The translations under genes were made by a program, and so were the position numbers. DNA of 64,000 nucleotides, from the NCBI RefSeq assembly GCF_900108225.1, contig NZ_FNUZ01000002.1:932501-996500 (forward strand), read 5' to 3'. Below the pieces are notes generated by a model, which worked only from the letters and a program-made list of their open reading frames with translations, had not been told where the DNA came from and made no database searches. How positions within the stretch are numbered: position 1 is the stretch's first letter; each line of letters begins with the position of its first letter. The DNA comes from Thalassococcus halodurans (GTDB lineage Bacteria; Pseudomonadota; Alphaproteobacteria; Rhodobacterales; Rhodobacteraceae). Of the stretch, positions 35,830-44,190 are shown one piece after another.

Positions 35830-37347
35830 ATGGCAAACCCCCTTTACGATCGCTTGTTCGGGGCCCATGCGGGCAAATCCACCCCCTTCCTGCACCTGCC
35901 GGATGGCAGCACGCTGACCCATGATGCGTTTCTGAAAATCGCAGCGCAGATCGCCAATGCGATGACGGAAGCAGGCCTGAAAGCCGGTGATCGCGTCGCA
36001 GCCCAGATCGAAAAATCGCCCGAGGCACTGGCCCTTTACGCCGCTTGCGCACAGGCGGGTCTGATCTTTTTGCCGCTGAACACCGCCTACACCGCAGACG
36101 AGCTTCAATATTTCATCGAAAACAGCGGTGCGTCCTTGGTTGTGTGCGATGCCGCTAAGTCCGACACCATTACGCCAATGGCCGCTGCGCTGAATGCTCA
36201 GGTCGAAACGCTGAATGCCGACGGCTCTGGCAGCTTGATGGACAAGGCCAGCGCACAGCCTGACAGCTTTGCCACCGTTGACCGCGATGGCGATGATCTG
36301 GCGGCCTTCCTGTATACGTCAGGCACCACGGGCCGGTCCAAAGGCGCGATGCTGACGCAGAACAACCTGCTGTCCAACGCCGAAACGTTGGTCGATCACT
36401 GGCATTTCACCGATCAGGACGTTCTGCTGCACGCCCTGCCGATTTTCCATACGCACGGGCTGTTCGTTGCATCGAACATCATGCTGCTGGCGGGGGGCGC
36501 GATGATCTTCCTACCCAAGTTCGATCTGGACGTGGTGATCGCGCGCCTCCCCGAGGCGACCTCGATGATGGGTGTGCCCACCTTCTATACCCGCCTGCTG
36601 AGCGATGATCGCTTTGACGCAGAGCTGACCAAAGACATGCGCCTGTTCATCTCGGGTTCTGCCCCGCTGCTGGCAGAAACGCATATCCAGTTTGAACAGC
36701 GCACCGGCCATCGCATCCTTGAACGTTACGGCATGACCGAAACCAACATGAACACCTCGAACCCCTACGACGGCGAACGCCGCGCGGGCACTGTTGGCTT
36801 CCCGCTGCCGGGTGTCGAGCTGAAGATCACAAATCCCGATGACGGCTCCACCCTGCCTGATGGCGAGATCGGCCAGATCGAAGTACGCGGCCCGAACGTA
36901 TTCAAAGGCTACTGGCAGATGCCCGAAAAAACCGCCGCCGAGCTGCGCGACGACGGGTTCTTTATCACTGGCGACTTGGGCAAGGTGGATGAGGACGGCT
37001 ATGTCCATATCGTCGGCCGCAACAAAGACCTGATCATTTCCGGCGGCTACAACATTTACCCAAAAGAAATCGAGCTGCTGTTGGATGACCAAGCGGGCGT
37101 TCTGGAAAGCGCAGTTATTGGCGTGCCCCACCCCGATTTCGGTGAAACCGTTCTGGGCATTATCATCCCCGAGGCCGGCGCCACCCCCGATCTGGATCAG
37201 ATGATGGAGGCGGTGAAGACGTCGCTCGCACGGTTCAAGCATCCGCGCAAACTGATCCTGATGGACGAACTGCCGCGCAACACTATGGGCAAGGTTCAAA
37301 AGAACATCCTGCGGGACGATTTCAAAGACATGTTCGCGCCTGCCTAG
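35830..37347 (+). CDS. matB: Malonyl-CoA synthetase
   Basis: A 505-residue AMP-forming acyl-CoA synthetase that activates malonate to malonyl-CoA. The ATP loop LYTSGTTGRSKGAML is near residue 160, ERYGMTETNMN near 300 is the A5 motif, and FFITGDLGKVDEDGYVHIVGRNKD near 377 the hinge. ISGGYNIYPKEIE and PRNTMGKVQKN with the catalytic lysine close the protein. AAAGG lies nine bases before the ATG. Last gene of the malonate operon, followed by a strong terminator. Confidence 0.94.
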   Translation: MANPLYDRLFGAHAGKSTPFLHLPDGSTLTHDAFLKIAAQIANAMTEAGLKAGDRVAAQIEKSPEALALYAACAQAGLIFLPLNTAYTADELQYFIENSGASLVVCDAAKSDTITPMAAALNAQVETLNADGSGSLMDKASAQPDSFATVDRDGDDLAAFLYTSGTTGRSKGAMLTQNNLLSNAETLVDHWHFTDQDVLLHALPIFHTHGLFVASNIMLLAGGAMIFLPKFDLDVVIARLPEATSMMGVPTFYTRLLSDDRFDAELTKDMRLFISGSAPLLAETHIQFEQRTGHRILERYGMTETNMNTSNPYDGERRAGTVGFPLPGVELKITNPDDGSTLPDGEIGQIEVRGPNVFKGYWQMPEKTAAELRDDGFFITGDLGKVDEDGYVHIVGRNKDLIISGGYNIYPKEIELLLDDQAGVLESAVIGVPHPDFGETVLGIIIPEAGATPDLDQMMEAVKTSLARFKHPRKLILMDELPRNTMGKVQKNILRDDFKDMFAPA

Positions 37348-37367
37348 GGCCACATCCTTAAAGCAAA

Positions 37368-37395
37368 AAGGGCCGCTTTCATCGCGGCCCTTTGT
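37368..37395. terminator. Bidirectional terminator between matB and the DUF1772-type gene
   Basis: AAAGGGCCGC (37368-37377) and GCGGCCCTTT (37385-37394) form a perfect ten-base stem with loop TTTCATC. An A run precedes it and TTGTTAT follows. It ends the malonate operon on the plus strand and the DUF1772-type gene on the minus strand. Confidence 0.85.
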
Positions 37396-37400
37396 TATAT

Positions 37401-37895
37401 TCAGGCTGTCGAGCGTCCTGACAAAACACCTATGGCTGTCAGCGCCAACGCCAGACCGCAGCCTGCGGTTCGGATATAGTTCCGAACTTTCCACGGGTCC
37501 GAATAAGCGCTCCAGATCGCTTCAGCCTCATCAAGGCTGTCCGGTACGACCACCAAACCCAGAGCTTCGTTCATCGGGACCAGAATTGTGAAGGTCATGA
37601 CGTTATTGAACAGCAAGGTCGTGATCGTGGCCGCCAGAAACCAGCCTGCGGCAACCCGCTGCCCCTTGGCGAACTGAACCGCGGTCGTAATCCCCAGAAC
37701 CACCACTGTGCCAAAGAAAACCGGCGCGAATACCGCGTTACGGATGGATCCGTTCATGGCCTGCATCGCCTGAATGGCGACCCGGGGATCCGTGGCATCT
37801 AGCCCCCACATTGTCGAACAGATCCACGCATAGAAAAACCCAAACAATGCACCGCTGAACATGAGCGACAAAAAGGAAAACGATTTTTCCATCAT
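37401..37895 (-). CDS. DUF1772 (anthrone-oxygenase-like) membrane protein
   Basis: A 164-residue inner-membrane protein with four predicted helices. The small polar motif WSAYSDPWKVRNYIRT near residue 130 and a membrane asparagine pair (LLFNNVMTFTILVPMNE) match the DUF1772 family, some members of which act in anthrone oxidation in fungi. Bacterial roles are unknown. The ATG at 37895 has AAGGAGAGG seven bases upstream. An MM start one codon later is possible. It is divergent from a TetR regulator across a duplicated palindromic operator and so is probably its repression target. Confidence 0.8.
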   Translation of the reverse strand: MMEKSFSFLSLMFSGALFGFFYAWICSTMWGLDATDPRVAIQAMQAMNGSIRNAVFAPVFFGTVVVLGITTAVQFAKGQRVAAGWFLAATITTLLFNNVMTFTILVPMNEALGLVVVPDSLDEAEAIWSAYSDPWKVRNYIRTAGCGLALALTAIGVLSGRSTA

Positions 37896-37917
37896 GGTTA
37901 TACCTCTCCTTAAAAAA

Positions 37918-37963
37918 CCGTACACATAGTTACGGATTGCCATATCCGTAACTATGTGTACGG
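37918..37963. promoter_or_regulatory. Tandem palindromic TetR operator
   Basis: A perfect 20-base inverted repeat with a 6-base spacer fills the divergent promoter. The arms read CCGTACACATAGTTACGG (37918-37935) and CCGTAACTATGTGTACGG (37946-37963). Each arm is itself an inverted repeat with CCGTA/TACGG ends, so the element looks like two adjacent TetR-dimer sites. One lies toward each of the two promoters. Confidence 0.8.
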
Positions 37964-37990
37964 ATAAACGCAAGCATTTTCAGAGGCCCT

Positions 37991-38581
37991 ATGCGCGACG
38001 ACAAAAAACAGGACAAACACGAAGCCATCACAACCGCTGCCTACGCCTTGCTGGCCGACAAGGGCTATGCAGGCGCGTCGATGCTGAGCATCGCAAAAGC
38101 AGCAAAAGCATCGAACGAGACGCTATATCGATGGTACGGCGACAAGCGCGGATTGTTTGAGGCTATGGCGCGCGACAATGCTCAGGGCATCCGGCATCGT
38201 CTGGAACAGGCCTTGTCCGATGATCAGGACGCGATGCAAGCGCTTGAACAAATCGCGCCGCTTCTGCTGTCGATGCTGCTGGACGACCGCGCGATTTCGC
38301 TGAACCGCGCTGCAGCGGCTGACCCCAGCGGCGAATTGGGTGCCGCGATTTCCGCAGGCGGACGGGATGAAATCGTGCCGCTGATCCGCTCTTTGATCAG
38401 CAGACTTGCGATCAAAGACACAGACGGCCTGAACCCAACAGACCTGTTCGTGACGCTTCTGGTGGGTGATCTGCAAATCAAACGCGCGATCGGTGCCCTG
38501 CCCCAGCTTTCGCAAGAGCAAGTCACGCAACGCGCCCGTGAGGCATTGATCAGTTTTCGAAAACTGGTGGGCTTGGCTTAG
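37991..38581 (+). CDS. TetR-family transcriptional regulator
   Basis: A 196-residue repressor. The N-terminal helix-turn-helix spans residues 12-55 (ITTAAYALLADKGYAGASM, then SNETLYRWYGDKRGLFEAM). The rest is a helical ligand-binding domain of the TetR_C type. Weak GAGGC precedes the ATG. It probably represses itself and the divergent DUF1772-type membrane gene through the double palindrome between them. The inducer is unknown. Its stop codon overlaps the convergent nadC gene by 4 bases, an unusually tight junction. Confidence 0.88.
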   Translation: MRDDKKQDKHEAITTAAYALLADKGYAGASMLSIAKAAKASNETLYRWYGDKRGLFEAMARDNAQGIRHRLEQALSDDQDAMQALEQIAPLLLSMLLDDRAISLNRAAAADPSGELGAAISAGGRDEIVPLIRSLISRLAIKDTDGLNPTDLFVTLLVGDLQIKRAIGALPQLSQEQVTQRAREALISFRKLVGLA

Positions 38582-39426
38582 AAATCCAGTCCCAAGTCCA
38601 CAGTCCGCGCAGAATGCGTCAGCGCACCGGACGAGATATAGTCGACACCTGTCGCGGATATGGATGCAATCCGGTCCAGTTTGACGTTGCCGCTGGCTTC
38701 GGTCTTGATCCGGCCGTCGACCATTTCGACAGCCTTGCGAAGCGTGTCGTTGTCCATGTTGTCCAACAGCACAACGCTCGCGCCGCCGACCTCTAGCACC
38801 TCTTCCAGCTGGTCCAGACGGTCCACTTCGATCTCGACAGCCATCATATGGCTGGCGTGGGCTTTGCTGGCCTCAAGCACCTGACGCACGCCACCCGCCG
38901 CAGCGATGTGGTTGTCCTTGATCAGGATAGCATCCGACAATGAATAACGATGGTTGAAACCACCGCCATGCAGCACGGCCAGTTTCTCGACAATCCGCAG
39001 ACCTGGCGTGGTTTTACGCGTGCAGGTCACACGCGCGTTTGTGCCTTTCGTTTCCGCAACAAACCCTGCCGTCTTGGTCGCAATGCCCGTCAGACGACCG
39101 GCAAAGTTCAAGGCAACTCGTTCGCCTGACAGGATCGACGCCGCCGATCCGTTGATCGACATCAGCGTTTCACCCTTTTTGCAGGGCTGACCATCGGCGA
39201 CATGCGTCACGATCTCAAGCGTCGGGTCCACAAGACGGAAGGCCAAGGCCGCCACCTGCATTCCGGACACAACCGCATCTTCGCGGGCGTTCAGACGGGC
39301 CTGATAGGTCGTCCCATCGGGGATCACCGCGCGTGTGGTGACGTCACCATAGGTGCCCAGATCTTCTAGCAAGGCATTGCGAACGGTGGCTTCCAGAACC
39401 AGATCGGGAACGCTGGCATAGCTCAT
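38578..39426 (-). CDS. nadC: Nicotinate-nucleotide pyrophosphorylase (quinolinate phosphoribosyltransferase)
   Basis: A 282-residue enzyme that converts quinolinate and PRPP to nicotinate mononucleotide, the third step of NAD synthesis. TCTRKTTPGLRIVEKLAVLHGG near residue 133 is the signature with active-site Arg/Lys residues. HRYSLSDAILIKDNHI near 158 and VVLLDNMD near 218 complete the phosphate site. The first 4 bases overlap the end of nadB, so it is the last gene of nadA-nadB-nadC. Confidence 0.95.
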   Translation of the reverse strand: MSYASVPDLVLEATVRNALLEDLGTYGDVTTRAVIPDGTTYQARLNAREDAVVSGMQVAALAFRLVDPTLEIVTHVADGQPCKKGETLMSINGSAASILSGERVALNFAGRLTGIATKTAGFVAETKGTNARVTCTRKTTPGLRIVEKLAVLHGGGFNHRYSLSDAILIKDNHIAAAGGVRQVLEASKAHASHMMAVEIEVDRLDQLEEVLEVGGASVVLLDNMDNDTLRKAVEMVDGRIKTEASGNVKLDRIASISATGVDYISSGALTHSARTVDLGLDF

Positions 39427-40991
39427 GTCGGTGTCTCCGTAATTCGGGTGCGCAGGGCGATGGCCTGATCGAGAGTGATCAACGAACGTTCGCCGGTTTC
39501 GCCGTTTGCTTCTGGGAAGTCCGAGCGGAAATGCGCGCCACGGCTTTCTTCACGCATCAACGCGCAGGCGGCAATCATGGTGGCTGTCGCCGTCATGTTC
39601 ATAAACGACGGGCTGTCGCCATAGGCCTTTTCCAAAGCGTCAATCTTGCGCAAAGCGTTTTCCAGACCTTCACGATCGCGTACCACGCCAACAAGGTTTG
39701 TCATCGTCTGGCGCAGCTCCTGAACGCCCGCGGCATCAGGCGGTGTGCCACCTGTGTCAAAGGAGATCTCGACCTCGCTCGCGTCAGACATTTCGGGCAA
39801 CTGCGCCTCGATCCCTTCGGCGCAAATGCGCGCGAAAACAAGTGCTTCCAGCAGGCCGTTCGACGCCAAACGGTTCGCCCCGTGCAGACCGGTCGAAGCT
39901 GCTTCACCACAAACCCAAAGACCATCGAGCGAAGCCCGACCGTGATCATCCACCGCAATACCGCCCATATGATAGTGGGCCGCTGCGGCGACGGGGATGG
40001 GTTCGAATTCGGGATCAATGCCATTGCGCGTGCAGGCATCGGTGGCTGTCAGGAACAGCTGTTTGACCTTTGCGCCCAGCGCCTCTCGCGTGTCCAGCAT
40101 CGGGCGGTTGCCTGCTTGGGTCTGGGCAAAAATCGCGCGGGCCACGATATCGCGCGGGGCCAACTCGGCATTGGGATGGACCGAGGTCATAAACCGTTCG
40201 CCATCCTTGTTAATCAGGATCGCCCCTTCGCCGCGCAACGCCTCGGTCGCAAGTGGCGCGGGGTCTTCGCCCACGTCGATGGCTGTGGGGTGGAACTGAA
40301 CAAATTCGGCATCGGCAATCTTGGCCCCTGCCCGTGCGGCCATGCCAATCACCTGACCGCGAATACGCGGGGGATTGGTTGTCAAAGCGTACAACCCGCC
40401 CGAGCCGCCACCAGCCAAAAGATAAGCCGCGCCACGCACCATCACGGGCGCGGATCGGTCTTCGGCCGCGTCCTGAATGGCGATGCCAGTGACTTTACCG
40501 TCTTCTGTATCCAGACCCACGGCCATGGTGCCTTCGAGCACTTGAATGGTCGGCGACTGGCGCACCTGTTCGATCAGAGCGGCCATGATCTCGGCCCCGG
40601 CCTGATCGCCTTCGACACGGACCACGCGTGCAAAGCTGTGCGCGGCTTCCAGCGATAGTACGTATTGCCCGTCGTCCGTACGGTCGAACGGCGTTCCAAG
40701 TTCGGTCAAATCAAGGATGAAGTCGCGCGCATGCCGTGTCACCAGATCAGCGATCTTGGGGTCAACCGTACCGGCCCCCGCCTTGACCGTGTCATTGGCA
40801 TGGTTTTCAGGGCTGTCCGCCTGATCCATCGCCGCAGCGACACCGCCCTGCGCCCAAGCCGAACTGGCCCCTTCGCCCAGTACTTCGGGCGAGATCATAA
40901 GGACGGGCCGCGGCGCGAGCTTCAGCGCTGCATACAGCGCCCCAAGCCCCGCGCCGACAATGACGATACGGTCAGTGGTGACAGTTTTCAT
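39423..40991 (-). CDS. nadB: L-aspartate oxidase
   Basis: A 522-residue flavoprotein that oxidises aspartate to iminoaspartate. The FAD loop is IVIVGAGLGALYAAL at residue 9. GEGASSAWAQGGVAAAMD near 38 and GLHGANRLASNGLLEALVFA near 368 are family signatures, the latter reading NGLLE where NSLLE is usual. The C-terminal helical domain is complete. It follows nadA after 8 bases and overlaps nadC by 4. Confidence 0.95.
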   Translation of the reverse strand: MKTVTTDRIVIVGAGLGALYAALKLAPRPVLMISPEVLGEGASSAWAQGGVAAAMDQADSPENHANDTVKAGAGTVDPKIADLVTRHARDFILDLTELGTPFDRTDDGQYVLSLEAAHSFARVVRVEGDQAGAEIMAALIEQVRQSPTIQVLEGTMAVGLDTEDGKVTGIAIQDAAEDRSAPVMVRGAAYLLAGGGSGGLYALTTNPPRIRGQVIGMAARAGAKIADAEFVQFHPTAIDVGEDPAPLATEALRGEGAILINKDGERFMTSVHPNAELAPRDIVARAIFAQTQAGNRPMLDTREALGAKVKQLFLTATDACTRNGIDPEFEPIPVAAAAHYHMGGIAVDDHGRASLDGLWVCGEAASTGLHGANRLASNGLLEALVFARICAEGIEAQLPEMSDASEVEISFDTGGTPPDAAGVQELRQTMTNLVGVVRDREGLENALRKIDALEKAYGDSPSFMNMTATATMIAACALMREESRGAHFRSDFPEANGETGERSLITLDQAIALRTRITETPT

Positions 40992-40999
40992 AAGCGGGT

Positions 41000-42049
41000 T
41001 TACAGCCCCAGTTTGCGCGACAGATCAATCATACGCTGAACAGAAAGACGCGCCTTTTCAGCGATTTCCGGATCGACCTCAACCTGGCCTTCCATCGTGT
41101 GCAGCGCATAGAGGATTTTCTCAAGCGTGATCTTTTTCATGTAGGGACACATGTTGCACGGCTTGGCGAATTCCACTTCGGGCAACTCATCGGCGATATT
41201 CGATGCCATCGAACATTCAGTGACCAGCATCGCCTTGGCGGGCTTGTTGTCATGCACCCACTTGATGATGCCGCTGGTGGACCCGGTGAAATCGGATTCC
41301 GCCACAACGTCCGGCGTACATTCCGGATGGGCGATGATCTTAACTTCCGGATCCATCTCGCGGTAGGCGCGCAGATCGTCGGCTGTATAGAGTTCATGCA
41401 CGATGCAGGACCCCGGCCAGTAGACGACCTTCTTCTTGGATTGGTTCGCCACGTTCTGCGCCAGAAACTGGTCCGGCGTCATGATGACGGTATCGCTGTC
41501 CATCGCATCAACGATCTGCACCGCATTGGCAGAGGTACAGCAAATATCGGACGCGGCTTTCACCTCGGCCGTGGTGTTCACGTAAGACACAACGGGCGCG
41601 CCGGGGTATTTGGCGCGCATTTCTTCAACGCCTTCAGCGGTAATGCTTTCGGCCAGCGAACAGCCCGCTTCCATATCCGGCATCAGCACGATTTTCTCGG
41701 GACTGAGGATTTTGGAAGTCTCGGCCATGAAATGCACACCGGCCTGCACGATCACATCGGCATCGACCTCGGTTGCCTTCATTGCCAGTTGCAGGCTGTC
41801 GCCCACGAAATCGGACACCGCGTGGAAAATCTCGGGCGTCATATAGTTATGGCCCAGAATAACCGCGTTACGCTTTTTCTTCAGTTCGTTGATGGCTTTG
41901 ACGTATGGCGCGTAAATCGCCCAGTCAGCCGGCGATACGACGCGATCCATCTTGTCGTAGATATCTTTCATCTCTTCTGCCAACTCGGGCGAAGGTGTCA
42001 GATCATAGTGTTCCGCCAAAACAGAACGAACGTGGGGTATATCAAGCAC
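41000..42049 (-). CDS. nadA: Quinolinate synthase, GTG start
   Basis: A 349-residue [4Fe-4S] enzyme that condenses iminoaspartate with dihydroxyacetone phosphate to quinolinate. Family motifs are ILGHNYMTPEIFH near residue 64, VQAGVHFMAETSKIL near 100, SADICCTSANAV-type sequence near 170 and CNMCPYMKKITLEKI near 297. The cluster cysteines are expected in the last two motifs and in MPDMEAGCSLAES. The start is GTG at 42049 with GGAGG eight bases upstream. A perfect GAATGC-N5-GCATTC repeat upstream may be its operator. Confidence 0.94.
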   Translation of the reverse strand: MLDIPHVRSVLAEHYDLTPSPELAEEMKDIYDKMDRVVSPADWAIYAPYVKAINELKKKRNAVILGHNYMTPEIFHAVSDFVGDSLQLAMKATEVDADVIVQAGVHFMAETSKILSPEKIVLMPDMEAGCSLAESITAEGVEEMRAKYPGAPVVSYVNTTAEVKAASDICCTSANAVQIVDAMDSDTVIMTPDQFLAQNVANQSKKKVVYWPGSCIVHELYTADDLRAYREMDPEVKIIAHPECTPDVVAESDFTGSTSGIIKWVHDNKPAKAMLVTECSMASNIADELPEVEFAKPCNMCPYMKKITLEKILYALHTMEGQVEVDPEIAEKARLSVQRMIDLSRKLGL

Positions 42050-42094
42050 TAGGGCGGCCTCCGTCTCTGTGGGCTCGTACTAGGGTAATGATGG

Positions 42095-42111
42095 GAATGC
42101 AGCAAGCATTC
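42095..42111. promoter_or_regulatory. Candidate operator upstream of nadABC
   Basis: GAATGC (42095-42100) and GCATTC (42106-42111) form a perfect inverted repeat around AGCAA, 46 bases before the nadA start codon. No NAD regulator gene is in the window, so the binding protein, if any, is unknown. Confidence 0.4.
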
Positions 42112-42192
42112 AAAAAGTGGGAATATTGCTGAAACGGTATCATTTTGCCGCAGTTATCGCGTTTTGCGGAGTGTTTGGGAAACTTCACGCAT

Positions 42193-42219
42193 AAAAAAGC
42201 ACGGTGGAGACCACCGTGC
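42193..42219 (-). terminator. Intrinsic terminator of msrB
   Basis: On the minus strand GCACGGTGG and CCACCGTGC form a perfect nine-base stem around TCT (42199-42219), followed by TTTTTTAT. It lies about 40 bases past the msrB stop and before the nadA promoter region. Confidence 0.85.
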
Positions 42220-42258
42220 CTTTTATTGTAGCAAACGCTGTATCGCGCCTTTCAGGGG

Positions 42259-42729
42259 TCAAGCCGCGACAAATTTCAGCGATACCCCGTTGATGCAGTG
42301 CCGCTTACCGGTCGGTTTGGGACCGTCATCAAAGATATGCCCCAAGTGCGACCCGCAGCGGCTGCAATGGCATTCAGTCCGCGTTATAAACAGCGATCTG
42401 TCCGCCTTGGTTCCGATCGCGCCCCCGCGTACCGGTTGGTAAAAGCTCGGCCACCCTGTGCCACTGTCGAATTTATGTTCGGATGAATACAGCGGCAGGT
42501 CGCAGCCGCGGCAGATGTAGGTGCCTGCCGCTTTGTTATCGTTGAGTGGCGAAGTAAACGCGCGTTCGGTCCCCTCCTGTCGCATGACTTTGTATTCCAA
42601 GGGCGACAGCATCGCTTTCCACTGAGCCTTGGTCCGCGTGATTTCAAAACTTCCCTCTGCAGCAGAAGCGCGTGACGCGCCCATGCCGAATGCAGCCAAA
42701 CCTGCGATCGTGAAATGACGTCTGTTCAT
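42259..42729 (-). CDS. msrB: Peptide-methionine (R)-S-oxide reductase, exported
   Basis: A 156-residue enzyme that repairs methionine-R-sulfoxide. The N-terminus NRRHFTIAGLAAFGMG with SRASA is a Tat-type signal, so it acts in the periplasm. Zinc cysteines form two pairs (CRGCD near residue 73 and CSRCG near 122). The catalytic Cys is in HCINGVSLKF near 145, and the substrate site is FDSGTGWPSF near 88. It is followed by its own terminator. Its neighbours are a fasciclin protein and an ECF sigma/anti-sigma pair, suggesting a shared oxidative-stress theme. Confidence 0.93.
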   Translation of the reverse strand: MNRRHFTIAGLAAFGMGASRASAAEGSFEITRTKAQWKAMLSPLEYKVMRQEGTERAFTSPLNDNKAAGTYICRGCDLPLYSSEHKFDSGTGWPSFYQPVRGGAIGTKADRSLFITRTECHCSRCGSHLGHIFDDGPKPTGKRHCINGVSLKFVAA

Positions 42730-42744
42730 CTGTATTCTCCCGGT

Positions 42745-42796
42745 AAAAGCGGCATGACCCGCCCCTGAAATAGGGGGACTCTGGGCGGGCCATGCC
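42745..42796 (-). terminator. Intrinsic terminator of the fasciclin gene
   Basis: On the minus strand GGCATGGCCCGCCC (42783-42796) pairs with GGGCGGGTCATGCC (42751-42764), a 14-base stem with one G-U pair and an 18-base loop, followed by GCTTTTACC. It separates the fasciclin gene from msrB. Confidence 0.75.
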
Positions 42797-42811
42797 TTCA
42801 GGCTATGTTAA

Positions 42812-43378
42812 TTACATAGCCGGAAGCAGAACCCGATCAATCACGTGGATCACACCATTGGATTGTTTCACGTCTGCAATCGTCACGTTCGCAACACGGC
42901 CCTGCTCATCGGTCAGGGTAATCTTTCCACCGGCCATTTTTGCCTGCAGAACACAGCCACCCACGGTTTGAACCGCGTGCATGCCGTTGTCGTCTGCGAT
43001 CATACCCGCAATCGCATCGGACATCGCGTTGGCCGCAACCACGTGGCAGGTCAGAATTTGCGTCAGTTGCGCCTTGTTCTGGTCCATCATCAGCTGCGAC
43101 AGGCTTTCGTCGGAAATCTTATCAAAGGCTGCGTCGGTCGGGGCGAAAACCGTGAACGGTCCGGGGCTCATCAGCGTGTCGACAAGACCGGCCTGTTTAA
43201 CAGCAGCAACAAGCGTTTCGTGATCTGCCGAGTTCACAGCGTTTTCAACGATGTTCTTTTCGGGGAACATCGCAGCACCGCCAACCATCGGGTTACCTGT
43301 TTGCGCGTGGCTTTCTGCAAAGGCCGCTGTGGACAGGGTTGTTGCGACAATTGTGGCTGTCAGCATTTTCATAGACAT
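42812..43378 (-). CDS. Secreted fasciclin-domain protein
   Basis: A 188-residue exported protein. A Sec signal (MSMKMLTATIVATTLSTAAFA) is followed by one fasciclin (FAS1/beta-Ig-H3) domain from about 42 to 187. Typical motifs are LMSPGPFTVFAPTDAAFDKI near residue 70, the H1 box, and GVIHVIDRVLLPAM at the end, the H2 box. Two cysteines (in TCHVV and GGCVL) could form a disulfide. GGAGG lies seven bases before the ATG. A TGAAAC-N16-CGTG element upstream suggests control by the adjacent ECF sigma factor. FAS1 proteins mediate adhesion, and the bacterial role here is unknown. Confidence 0.92.
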   Translation of the reverse strand: MSMKMLTATIVATTLSTAAFAESHAQTGNPMVGGAAMFPEKNIVENAVNSADHETLVAAVKQAGLVDTLMSPGPFTVFAPTDAAFDKISDESLSQLMMDQNKAQLTQILTCHVVAANAMSDAIAGMIADDNGMHAVQTVGGCVLQAKMAGGKITLTDEQGRVANVTIADVKQSNGVIHVIDRVLLPAM

Positions 43379-43430
43379 AGGTCTTCCTCCTAAAATTCGA
43401 TCCGGCGATTGTCGCCGTGATGCCCTTAGC

Positions 43431-43456
43431 CACGAGGAAGACAGAAAGGAGTTTCA
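43431..43456 (-). promoter_or_regulatory. Candidate ECF-sigma promoter of the fasciclin gene
   Basis: On the minus strand TGAAAC (43451-43456) and CGTG (43431-43434) are 16 bases apart, the AAC/CGT layout of many ECF-sigma promoters. It lies about 50 bases upstream of the fasciclin start, between it and the ECF sigma/anti-sigma genes. Confidence 0.45.
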
Positions 43457-43476
43457 GGTTTTTTTCAGATTTTCGT

Positions 43477-44190
43477 TCACGAGAGCGTGATTGAACCCAC
43501 AGCGCGGATCGGGCCTGTCGGCGCGCCTGTTTGCGAACCGCCGTCCGGTTCTTCGGACACGGCGAACAACGCACCATCGACGTCCCTGGGCAAGGCATCA
43601 GGCCACGAAATCAAAGCAACGCCGTCGTCTGGCAGGACGCCCAACGATACTGGCGCATTTTCTCCGACTATCAGCCACAGTTCGTGATCGCGTCCATCGG
43701 GAGCCAGCCCCTGCACCTGCGCAACTTCCAGAACGCCGCGTCCGGCATCAAACACAGCACTCAGGCTGATATTGGCAGCGACCGGATCGGCGGGTTCAAG
43801 ATCGGCACGATAAACAGGCCCGTCAGCCACCTGCCCCGGCATCTCAACCAGTCCGGTGTCGATTGCGACAAAGGCCAGCATCGCAGCCGCAATGCCCCCT
43901 ACCGCATAAGGCCACAGCCAGCCGAACAGTGACTTGCGTTCGTCTTCGCCAAAGAGCCGCGTATCAATGGCGCGCTTTACCCGGCCCGGCGGCGTGGCCT
44001 CGGGCAGACGATCGACCATCGCGGCGAAATGGTCCGCCCAGCGCGCCACTTCGATCACCAGGTCTTCTTCGGTGTCCAGCCGTGCCTCGAACGCCTCAAG
44101 CTCTTCGGGGCCAAGCAGCCCTAGCACATATTCCGCAGCTAGAACGCTATCGGGTGTCGCGCCTCCGGACGTGTTTTCAGGATCTGTCAT
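43477..44190 (-). CDS. RskA-type anti-sigma factor
   Basis: A 237-residue single-pass membrane protein that should sequester the adjacent sigma factor. The cytoplasmic N-terminus has the anti-sigma pattern AAEYVLGLLGPEELEAFEARL. A membrane helix follows near residue 95 (WLWPYAVGGIAAAMLAFVAI), and the periplasmic RskA domain has DHELWLIVGENAPVSLGVLP near 168. Translation begins at ATG 44190, overlapping the sigma stop by 4 bases. Longer starts run back into the sigma gene. Release of such factors usually needs membrane proteolysis. The signal is unknown. Confidence 0.9.
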   Translation of the reverse strand: MTDPENTSGGATPDSVLAAEYVLGLLGPEELEAFEARLDTEEDLVIEVARWADHFAAMVDRLPEATPPGRVKRAIDTRLFGEDERKSLFGWLWPYAVGGIAAAMLAFVAIDTGLVEMPGQVADGPVYRADLEPADPVAANISLSAVFDAGRGVLEVAQVQGLAPDGRDHELWLIVGENAPVSLGVLPDDGVALISWPDALPRDVDGALFAVSEEPDGGSQTGAPTGPIRAVGSITLS

